From DATGYC01 sp035298385 (GTDB lineage Bacteria; Bacillota; Sulfobacillia; Symbiobacteriales; Symbiobacteriaceae), in contig DATGYC010000071.1 in the NCBI GenBank assembly GCA_035298385.1, forward strand, positions 1 through 6,107: a stretch of DNA of 6,107 nucleotides, given 5' to 3'. Positions 1-4,917 of the stretch are shown here, piece by piece; within the stretch, counting starts at the first letter, position 1; the number at the start of each line of letters is the position of its first letter. A program made the translations under genes and the position numbers. The notes beneath the pieces are model-generated. The model was not told where the DNA came from, searched no databases, and was given only the letters and a program-made list of their open reading frames with translations.

Positions 1-177
1 GTGATGGCCTACGCGCTCATCGGGGTGGCCGAAGCGCTCCACATGCGCTGGATGGAGTGGGAGGGGAAGGCGCCCCCAGAAGAGTGGCTAGACGCCGCCC
101 TGTTGTTGATCGCCAACGGGATTGGCGGCGGAGCGCACGCCGCGCCAGAAGAAGCACCCAAGGAGGAGCACTGCTGA
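1..177 (+). CDS. TetR/AcrR-like transcriptional regulator, C-terminal fragment
   Basis: This is the last 58 codons of a gene that begins left of the window; it ends in TGA at 175-177. The peptide has the look of the last two helices of a TetR-family ligand-binding/dimerisation domain: a hydrophobic helix beginning AYALIGVAEALHMRWMEW, a short loop, then PPEEWLDAALLLIANGI, followed by a charged tail (PEEAPKEEHC). TetR proteins commonly end with this pattern of an alanine/glycine-rich helix, Trp near its end, then a helix closing in a Gly. The N-terminal helix-turn-helix that would prove the call is outside the window. The stop overlaps the mutase start by one base (TGATG), so the two are probably co-transcribed and translationally coupled. 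I infer that it regulates this operon, perhaps in response to an acyl-CoA, but nothing visible shows the ligand or operator. Confidence 0.6.
   Translation: MMAYALIGVAEALHMRWMEWEGKAPPEEWLDAALLLIANGIGGGAHAAPEEAPKEEHC
161..168 (+). promoter_or_regulatory. Ribosome binding site that fixes the mutase start
   Basis: AGGAGGAG, a near-perfect Shine-Dalgarno sequence, ends 8 nt before the ATG at 177. It lies inside the end of the upstream regulator gene. It supports 177 as the true mutase start rather than the in-frame ATG at 57, which has no comparable site and would add 40 residues unlike the family. Confidence 0.85.
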
Positions 178-1829
178 TGTCTACCGATGCCAAGTCCCGC
201 TGGGAGCGCGAGACCCTCGCGCCAGCCCTTGCTAAGAGCCCCGAGCGCAAGGCAGCCTTCACGACCAACTCGTGGATTCCTGCCGACCGCCTTTATACCC
301 CGACCGAACTCCCTGCCGACTACGAGTTCAAGCTCGGCTTCCCCGGCGAGTACCCCTTCACCCGCGGCATCCAGCCGACGATGTACCGGGGGCGCCTCTG
401 GACGATGCGCCAGTACGCCGGCTTCGGCTCCGCCGAGGAGTCGAACGCCCGCTACAAGTTCCTGCTCGGCCAGGGCCAGACCGGCCTCTCGGTCGCCTTC
501 GACCTGCCGACGCAGATCGGCTACGACTCGGACTCGCCCTTCGCTGAGGGCGAGGTAGGCAAGGTCGGCGTCGCCATCGACACCTTGGCCGACATGGAGA
601 CGCTCTTCGACGGCATCCCGCTCGACAAGGTCTCGACCTCGATGACGATCAACGCCCCGGCCACGGTCCTGCTGGCGATGTACATCGCCGTCGGTGAGAA
701 GCAGGGCGTCCCGGCCAAGAAGCTGGCCGGCACGGTCCAGAACGACATCCTGAAGGAGTACGCCGCCCGCGGGACCTACATCTACCCGCCGGGGCCGTCG
801 ATGCGGCTGATCACCGACCTCTTCGCCTACTGCGCCCAGGCAGTGCCGGGCTGGAATACGATCTCGATCTCGGGCTACCACATCCGGGAGGCGGGCTCGA
901 CCGCAGCCCAGGAGGTCGGCTTCACGCTCGGCAACGGCATTGCTTACGTTGAGGCGGCGATCAAGGCGGGTCTGCCCGTCGATCGCTTCGCCCCGCAGCT
1001 CTCCTTCTTCTTCAACGCGCACAACGACGTCTTCGAGGAGGTCGCCAAGTTCCGGGCGGCCCGTCGCCTCTGGGCGAGGATCATGAAGGAGCGCTTTGGC
1101 GCGACCAATCCGAAGTCCTGGCAGCTCCGCTTCCACACCCAGACCGGTGGCTCGACCCTGACGGCGCAGCAACCGATGAACAACGTCGTCCGCGTCGCCC
1201 TGCAGGCCTTCTCGGCCGTCTGCGGCGGGACCCAGTCGCTCCACACGAACTCGATGGACGAGGCGCTCGCCCTGCCGTCGGAGTCGTCGGTGCAGGTGGC
1301 GCTGCGGACCCAGCAGATCATCGCCTACGAGTCTGGGGCGGCGGAGACGGTCGATCCGTTCGGCGGCTCCTACTACGTCGAGGCGCTGACGGACCAGATC
1401 GAGGCGGGCGCCCAGGCCTACATCGAGAAGATCGAGTCGATGGGCGGGGCCGTTCGCGCCATCGAGGCGGGCTACCTGCAGCGGGAGATCCAGGACGCCG
1501 CCTACCGCTACCAGCGTGAGATCGAGTCCGGTGAGCGGATCATCGTGGGCGTCAACAAGTTCCAGGTGGCAGAGGAGCCGCCGGCCAACCTGCTCAAGGT
1601 CGACCCAAGCCTTGGCGTGGCGCAGGCGGCGAAGATCGCTGCAGTGAAGGCCCAGCGGGATGGCCAGGCCGTCTCTACGGCGCTGGCGGCGATTCGGACG
1701 GCGGCGCTCGAGGGCTCGAACCTGATGGTGCCGATCCTGGCCGCGGTCAAGGCTTATGCGACCCTGCAGGAGATCTGTGACGTCTTGCGCGCCCTCTGGG
1801 GCGAGTATGAGCCGGGGGAGGCATTCTAA
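177..1829 (+). CDS. mcmA1: Methylmalonyl-CoA mutase, catalytic (large) subunit of the split two-chain type
   Basis: A 550-residue substrate-binding TIM-barrel subunit of coenzyme-B12-dependent methylmalonyl-CoA mutase (EC 5.4.99.2), which isomerises (R)-methylmalonyl-CoA to succinyl-CoA by a radical mechanism. Family signatures include PTMYRGRLWTMRQYAGFG (residues 67-84), LSVAFDLPTQIGYDSD (104-119), GTVQNDILKEY (185-195) and ISGYHIREAG (231-240). Aligned by motif to the Propionibacterium shermanii enzyme, the active-site residues are retained: R73, T76, R78, Y80 (Tyr89), Q188 (Gln197), R198 (Arg207, which binds the substrate carboxylate) and H235 (His244). Tyr at 80 and Arg at 198 favour methylmalonyl-CoA over the isobutyryl-CoA type (Phe and Gln there). 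The chain ends after the barrel, with no B12 domain; that domain is the next gene, one base downstream. The length of about 550 is normal for split large subunits. The Tyr75 position is Gln (Q66). The start at 177 is set by its ribosome binding site and overlaps the regulator stop. Confidence 0.96.
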   Translation: MSTDAKSRWERETLAPALAKSPERKAAFTTNSWIPADRLYTPTELPADYEFKLGFPGEYPFTRGIQPTMYRGRLWTMRQYAGFGSAEESNARYKFLLGQGQTGLSVAFDLPTQIGYDSDSPFAEGEVGKVGVAIDTLADMETLFDGIPLDKVSTSMTINAPATVLLAMYIAVGEKQGVPAKKLAGTVQNDILKEYAARGTYIYPPGPSMRLITDLFAYCAQAVPGWNTISISGYHIREAGSTAAQEVGFTLGNGIAYVEAAIKAGLPVDRFAPQLSFFFNAHNDVFEEVAKFRAARRLWARIMKERFGATNPKSWQLRFHTQTGGSTLTAQQPMNNVVRVALQAFSAVCGGTQSLHTNSMDEALALPSESSVQVALRTQQIIAYESGAAETVDPFGGSYYVEALTDQIEAGAQAYIEKIESMGGAVRAIEAGYLQREIQDAAYRYQREIESGERIIVGVNKFQVAEEPPANLLKVDPSLGVAQAAKIAAVKAQRDGQAVSTALAAIRTAALEGSNLMVPILAAVKAYATLQEICDVLRALWGEYEPGEAF

Positions 1830-1830
1830 G

Positions 1831-2223
1831 ATGAGCAACATCCGTATCCTTGTCGCGAAGCCGGGCCTGGATGGACATGATCGGGGCGCCAAGGTGATCG
1901 CCCGCGCCTTCCGGGATGCCGGGTTCGAGGTGATCTACACCGGCCTCCGCCAGACCCCGGACCAGGTCTGCGAGGCGGCGCTCCAAGAGGACGTCCAAGT
2001 CGTCGCCCTCTCGATCCTCTCGGGCGCCCACAACACGCTCCTCCCGAAGGTGGTGGAGGGACTGAAGGCCCGCGGCATGAGCGACGTCCTCGTGATCGCA
2101 GGCGGGGTGATCCCGGAGGCTGATATCCCCGGCCTTCAGGCCGCTGGCGTCGCCGCCGTCTTCACGCCAGGTACACCGACCAGCGCTGCCATCGAGTTCG
2201 TCCAGGGTCGAATCAGCGGTTAG
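1831..2223 (+). CDS. mcmA2: Methylmalonyl-CoA mutase, B12-binding (small) subunit
   Basis: A 130-residue stand-alone cobalamin-binding Rossmann-like domain that supplies adenosylcobalamin to the preceding catalytic subunit. It has the base-off/His-on signature KPGLDGHDRG: D14-x-H16-x-x-G19, where H16 is the lower axial cobalt ligand, with K10 matching the conserved Lys604 of the P. shermanii enzyme. The second and third cobalamin-contact segments are present as ALSILSGAH (59-67) and VIAGGVIPEADIP (88-100), and the family's usual end FTPGTP (111-116) follows. The length is typical for the split small subunit. I chose ATG 1831, one base after the mutase stop, because the protein then begins MSNIRILVAKPG as in the family; GGGGGAG ends about 10 nt upstream within the end of the mutase gene. 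A longer in-frame reading from 1756 only extends into the upstream gene. The tight spacing suggests coupled, equimolar synthesis of the two subunits. Confidence 0.96.
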   Translation: MSNIRILVAKPGLDGHDRGAKVIARAFRDAGFEVIYTGLRQTPDQVCEAALQEDVQVVALSILSGAHNTLLPKVVEGLKARGMSDVLVIAGGVIPEADIPGLQAAGVAAVFTPGTPTSAAIEFVQGRISG

Positions 2224-2251
2224 TATCTGGTCATAAGAGGAGGTATCTGGT
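2223..2251 (+). repeat. 9-bp direct repeat flanking the epimerase ribosome binding site
   Basis: GTATCTGGT occurs at 2223-2231 and again at 2243-2251, with start points 20 bp apart (about two helical turns). The copies bracket the ribosome binding site in the 31-nt gap between the B12-binding subunit and the epimerase. The gap is clearly less GC-rich than its surroundings. A chance duplication, a protein-binding pair, or an RNA feature are all possible; I see no inverted symmetry as expected for a TetR operator. Confidence 0.5.
2237..2244 (+). promoter_or_regulatory. Ribosome binding site of the epimerase gene
   Basis: GAGGAGGT is a strong match to the 16S rRNA anti-Shine-Dalgarno, 10 nt before ATG 2255. 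It sits in the longest gap of the cluster (2224-2254) and is flanked by two copies of GTATCTGGT. Confidence 0.8.
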
Positions 2252-2254
2252 ATC

Positions 2255-2662
2255 ATGTTATCCAAGGTCGATCATCTTGGGATCGCTGTGGCCAATCTGG
2301 AAGAGGGGATCGCCCTCTACCGGGACCAGTTCGGCCTCCCGCTGGAGGGGATCGAAGAGGTCGCCAGCCAGAAGGTCCGCGTCGCCTTTTTGCAGGCGGG
2401 CGAGACTAGGGTTGAACTCTTAGAGTCGACCAGCCCGGACGGGCCGATCGCCAAGTTTCTGGCAAGCCGGGGTCCTGGCGTTCATCATGTCGCTTATCGG
2501 GTAGACGACGTGCGGGCGGCGATGGCCGAGGCGAAGGCGAAGGGGCTTCAGCCCCTTTCCGAAGAGCCCAAGCCGGGCGCCCACCACACCCTCGTCTGCT
2601 TCCTCCACCCCAAGCAGACCGGCGGGGTGCTAATCGAACTGGTCCAAGCGCAAAAGGAGTGA
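2255..2662 (+). CDS. mce: Methylmalonyl-CoA epimerase
   Basis: A 135-residue protein of the vicinal oxygen chelate (glyoxalase/bleomycin-resistance) superfamily that interconverts (S)- and (R)-methylmalonyl-CoA, linking the carboxylase product to the mutase substrate. Two beta-alpha-beta-beta-beta modules are visible. The first begins VDHLGIAVANLEEG (5-18) and ends TRVELLE (51-57); the second begins GVHHVAYRVDDV (75-86) and ends GGVLIELVQ (123-131). Likely metal ligands are H7, E54, H78 (or H77) and E128, matching the two His and two acidic/amide positions known for the P. shermanii and human enzymes. The segments DGPIAKFL (62-69) and LSEEPKPGAHH (101-111) are characteristic of this epimerase rather than of other superfamily members. 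The full length is typical. It uses rarer codons than its neighbours, including TTA at codons 2 and 56 and AGG at codon 52. It contains an internal hairpin at 2540-2557. Its position between mutase and carboxylase genes matches its metabolic position. Confidence 0.95.
   Translation: MLSKVDHLGIAVANLEEGIALYRDQFGLPLEGIEEVASQKVRVAFLQAGETRVELLESTSPDGPIAKFLASRGPGVHHVAYRVDDVRAAMAEAKAKGLQPLSEEPKPGAHHTLVCFLHPKQTGGVLIELVQAQKE
2540..2557 (+). other. Intragenic stem-loop in the epimerase gene
   Basis: AAGGGGC (2540-2546) and GCCCCTT (2551-2557) form a perfect 7-bp GC-rich stem with a TTCA tetraloop, followed by TTCC. It lies about 105 nt before the end of the epimerase gene and encodes KGLQPL. Only three T residues close the structure, so it is a poor intrinsic terminator. 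A pause, an mRNA-stability element or chance are all possible. Confidence 0.45.
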
Positions 2663-2671
2663 GTAGAGTCC

Positions 2672-4216
2672 GTGAGCATCAGCGAGAAGGTCTCTGCCCT
2701 GGCAGCCCAGCAGGAGCGGTTGGCTCTAGGCGGCGGCGAGAAGGCGATTGCCAAGCGGCATGAACAGGGGCGTATGACCGCCCGTGAGCGGCTGGCCCTG
2801 CTCTTTGATACCGGGACCTTCACGGAGACCGACCTCTTCGTCCAGCATCGCGGGACGGAGCTCGGCATGACGGGCCGCGCGGTCCCGGCAGAGGGCGTCG
2901 TGACCGGCTTCGGCCAGGTCAACGGGCGCCTGGTCTACGCCTTCTCCCAGGACTTTACTGTGATGGGCGGCTCCCTCGGTGAGATGCATGCGCAGAAGAT
3001 CGTCAAGCTCCAGAAGCTGGCCATGAAGGCCGGAGCGCCCATCGTCGGGCTTCAGGATTCGGGCGGCGCCCGCATCCAGGAGGGCATCGACGCCCTGAAC
3101 GGCTACGGCCAGATCTTCCTGCAGAACACCCTTGCCTCTGGCGTCATCCCGCAGCTCTCCGTCATCATGGGCCCCTGCGCGGGCGGTGCGGTCTACTCGC
3201 CCGGCCTGACCGACTGGGTCTTCATGGTCGACGGCACGAGCCATATGTATATCACCGGGCCGGACGTGATCCGTGCCGTCACCGGCGAGCAGACCACGCA
3301 TGATGCGCTGGGCGGGGCGAAGGCCCACGCCGGCCGCTCCGGTGTCGCCCACTTCGTCGCCCCGGATGAAGCAGCCTGCATCGAGCAGGTGAAGCAGCTC
3401 CTCGCCTACCTGCCCGCCAACAATATCGATGACGCCCCGCTGGCCGCTCCGGTGGCACCGGCGATCAACGCCGAGGCGCTGCTGGAGATCGTGCCGGAGA
3501 ACCCGAACAAGCCGTACGATGTGCGGGAGGTTCTCCAGGCCGTCGTCGATGGCGGCTCCTTCTTCGAGGTCCAGGCCGACTGGGCCAAGAACATGGTCGT
3601 CGGCTTCGCCCGCCTGCAAGGCCAGACGGTCGGCATCGTCGCTAACCAGCCGAAGTTCCTCGCTGGCTGCATCGACATCGACGCCTCGGACAAGGCGGCC
3701 CGCTTTATCCGGGTCTGCGACGCCTTCAACATCCCGCTCGTCACCTTCGTCGACACCCCTGGCTACCTGCCGGGTGTGGCGCAGGAGCACGGCGGTATCA
3801 TCCGCCACGGGGCGAAGCTGCTCTACGCCTACTGCGAGGCGACGGTGCCCAAGCTGGTCGTCGTCCTGCGCAAGGCCTACGGCGGCGCCTACCTAGCGAT
3901 GTGCTCGCAGTCCCTTGGTGCTGACTGGACCGTGGCTTGGCCGGGCGCCGAGATCGCCGTGATGGGCGCTGACGGCGCCGCCAACATCCTCTTCAAACCC
4001 GGCGCCGAGGCGGCTGATCCCGCCGCCGCCCGTGCCGAGTGGGTCGCGACCTACAAGGAGAAGTTCAACACCCCCTACATCGCCGCGGCCCGTGGCCTCG
4101 TGGAGGCGGTGATCGATCCCCGTCAGACGCGGCAGTACCTGCTAAACGGCCTCGTCGGGGTCGCATCCAAGCGGGAGAGCCGGCCCGCCAAGAAGCACGG
4201 GAACGTCCCGCTCTAA
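2672..4216 (+). CDS. pccB: Acyl-CoA (propionyl-CoA) carboxylase, carboxyltransferase subunit
   Basis: A 514-residue biotin-dependent carboxyltransferase of the PccB/MmdA family. It transfers the carboxyl group from carboxybiotin to propionyl-CoA, giving (S)-methylmalonyl-CoA. Two crotonase-like halves are visible. The N half has DFTVMGGSLGEMHAQKI (94-110), the oxyanion loop SGGARIQEG (130-138) and CAGGAVYSPGLTD (169-181). The C half has GFARLQGQTVGIVANQP (311-327), FVDTPGYLPGVAQE (359-372), HGGIIRHGAKLLYAY (373-387), RKAYGGAYLAM (400-410) and AWPGAEIAVMGADGA (422-436). The end PAKKHGNVPL is typical of the family, as is the length. Position L408 corresponds to the Asp422 specificity residue of Streptomyces coelicolor PccB; a hydrophobic residue there resembles MmdA-type and acetyl-CoA-accepting enzymes. 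The start is GTG 2672: an in-frame TGA at 2660 blocks anything upstream, and AAGGAG ends 12 nt before it, a rather long spacing. Propionyl-CoA specificity is inferred from the mutase and epimerase genes next door. Confidence 0.93.
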   Translation: MSISEKVSALAAQQERLALGGGEKAIAKRHEQGRMTARERLALLFDTGTFTETDLFVQHRGTELGMTGRAVPAEGVVTGFGQVNGRLVYAFSQDFTVMGGSLGEMHAQKIVKLQKLAMKAGAPIVGLQDSGGARIQEGIDALNGYGQIFLQNTLASGVIPQLSVIMGPCAGGAVYSPGLTDWVFMVDGTSHMYITGPDVIRAVTGEQTTHDALGGAKAHAGRSGVAHFVAPDEAACIEQVKQLLAYLPANNIDDAPLAAPVAPAINAEALLEIVPENPNKPYDVREVLQAVVDGGSFFEVQADWAKNMVVGFARLQGQTVGIVANQPKFLAGCIDIDASDKAARFIRVCDAFNIPLVTFVDTPGYLPGVAQEHGGIIRHGAKLLYAYCEATVPKLVVVLRKAYGGAYLAMCSQSLGADWTVAWPGAEIAVMGADGAANILFKPGAEAADPAAARAEWVATYKEKFNTPYIAAARGLVEAVIDPRQTRQYLLNGLVGVASKRESRPAKKHGNVPL

Positions 4217-4224
4217 ACCCGCTT

Positions 4225-4233
4225 GAGGAGGAG
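4225..4233 (+). promoter_or_regulatory. Ribosome binding site of the carrier protein gene
   Basis: GAGGAGGAG lies in the 25-nt gap after the carboxyltransferase stop and ends 8 nt before ATG 4242. A strong site suits a carrier needed in high amounts, though that last point is inference. Confidence 0.75.
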
Positions 4234-4241
4234 ACCAGCCG

Positions 4242-4682
4242 ATGGCACGCAAGTTTCGCATCACAATTGGTGGCGTCACCTACAACGTTGAGGTAGAGGA
4301 GATCGGCGGGTCCGCCGCTCCAGCGTATAGCCCCGCTCCCGTAGCCGCGCCGGCTGCGCCGGTCGCTCGTCCGGCCGCCCCCGCGCCTGCTCCGGTCGCT
4401 GCCGCCCCGGCTCCCGCACCCGCCCCGGCGCCTTTATCCCCGAATGGGGGCGCGCCCGCCGTCGCTGGCGGTGAGGGCGTCAAGGCGCCCCTGCCCGGCA
4501 TGATCGCCGCCGTCAAGGTGGAGGTCGGTCAGACCGTCACCGCCGGCCAGGTCGTCGCCATCCTCGAGGCGATGAAGATGGAGAACGACATCACCGCTCA
4601 CACCAGTGGCGTGGTCAAGGAGATCCGCGTCGGCAAGGGGAGCTCGGTCGCCGCTGGGGACGTCCTGATCGTCATCGGCTAG
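4242..4682 (+). CDS. Biotin carboxyl carrier protein of the acyl-CoA carboxylase
   Basis: A 146-residue biotinyl carrier that shuttles CO2, as carboxybiotin, between the biotin carboxylase and the carboxyltransferase. The order is: a short N-terminal segment KFRITIGGVTYNVEVEE (4-20), like that of MmdC/GcdC-type carriers; a long Ala/Pro-rich flexible linker (about 25-68, with runs such as PAPAPAPAP); and a C-terminal biotinyl/lipoyl domain (about 79-146). The biotinylation motif is EAMKMEN (109-115), with K112 as the biotinylated lysine, 35 residues from the C-terminus as is usual. APLPGMI (82-88) is the conserved opening of the domain. The N-terminal segment and linker differ from the AccB of the classic acetyl-CoA carboxylase, so this is more like carriers of decarboxylases and PCC-type complexes. 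In common PccA proteins this domain is fused to the biotin carboxylase; here it is a separate gene. One TTA codon lies in the linker at 4434. No other enzymatic domain is present. Confidence 0.94.
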   Translation: MARKFRITIGGVTYNVEVEEIGGSAAPAYSPAPVAAPAAPVARPAAPAPAPVAAAPAPAPAPAPLSPNGGAPAVAGGEGVKAPLPGMIAAVKVEVGQTVTAGQVVAILEAMKMENDITAHTSGVVKEIRVGKGSSVAAGDVLIVIG

Positions 4683-4695
4683 GAGGGCGGAACCT

Positions 4696-4902
4696 ATGCA
4701 AGACTCTTCAACCCCGGTCTCGCTGCCGATCGTGGCCGCGATCACCGCTGCGCTCGCTGTGATGCTTGAGCGCTCCCCGGATCAGTTCGTGATCACCTCG
4801 GTGGAGCCTGTCGTTCCGGCCCCGGCGCCCTCGCTCTGGTCGAAGGCCGGCCTCATGGCCGCCCAGATGAGCCGGGCGAACTTCGGCCAGCGCATCCGGT
4901 AG
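4696..4902 (+). CDS. Small accessory protein, possible OadG/MmdD-tail or carboxylase epsilon-like subunit
   Basis: A 68-residue protein lying between the carrier and biotin carboxylase genes. The coding call is supported by ATG 4696 with AGGAGGG (4681-4687) upstream, overlapping the previous stop, and by tandem stops TAG TAG at 4900-4905 just before the next ribosome binding site. The visible pattern is a hydrophobic helix LPIVAAITAALAVMLE (10-25), a short strand FVITSVEP (31-38), a Pro/Ala turn, and SLWSKAGLMAAQMSR (46-60). The combination of a helix like VAAITAALA, then a short strand, then a Trp-Ser near the end recalls the soluble C-terminal part of OadG/MmdD-type gamma/delta subunits of biotin-dependent decarboxylases, and loosely the epsilon subunits of actinobacterial acyl-CoA carboxylases. 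The hydrophobic helix is too short and interrupted for a convincing membrane anchor. I infer a small structural subunit that helps assemble the carboxylase. Family membership is not proven; it may be a lineage-specific protein. Confidence 0.72.
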   Translation: MQDSSTPVSLPIVAAITAALAVMLERSPDQFVITSVEPVVPAPAPSLWSKAGLMAAQMSRANFGQRIR

Positions 4903-4910
4903 TAGGAGGT
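4903..4910 (+). promoter_or_regulatory. Ribosome binding site of the biotin carboxylase gene
   Basis: TAGGAGGT, close to the full consensus, ends 7 nt before ATG 4918. Its first three bases are the second of two consecutive in-frame TAG stops of the small upstream gene. Confidence 0.8.
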
Positions 4911-4917
4911 ACGCCTA

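Noticed and set aside
57..176. Longer mutase start at ATG 57
   Set aside because: It would read through the out-of-frame end of the regulator gene, gives an Arg-rich extension unlike mutases, and lacks a good ribosome binding site, whereas ATG 177 has AGGAGGAG at the proper distance.
9..1892. 627-codon open frame on the minus strand opposite the whole mutase gene
   Set aside because: The + strand frame encodes a clear, full-length mutase. The antisense peptide is low-complexity, rich in Arg, Leu, Asp and Gly with no recognisable domain, and lacks stops because of the high-GC third positions.
177..2223. Isobutyryl-CoA, 2-hydroxyisobutyryl-CoA or ethylmalonyl-CoA mutase as the identity of the two mutase genes
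   Set aside because: Tyr at the Tyr89 position and Arg at the Arg207 position fit methylmalonyl-CoA, and the epimerase and carboxylase genes agree; ethylmalonyl-CoA mutases are normally single fused chains.
2248..2256. TGGTATCAT as an extended -10 promoter element before the epimerase
   Set aside because: It overlaps the epimerase start codon, so transcription would begin inside the gene, and there is no matching -35 element.
2726..3808. 360-codon open frame on the minus strand opposite the carboxyltransferase gene
   Set aside because: Same reason: a composition-driven shadow of a gene with strong family motifs on the + strand.
4039..4296. 85-codon + strand frame bridging the end of the carboxyltransferase gene and the start of the carrier gene
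   Set aside because: It overlaps two well-supported genes in another frame, and its peptide is Arg/Pro-rich without recognisable features.
4314..4445. Repetitive GC-rich tract as a DNA repeat element
   Set aside because: It is the coding sequence of the Ala/Pro linker of the carrier protein; irregular Ala and Pro codons explain the repetition.
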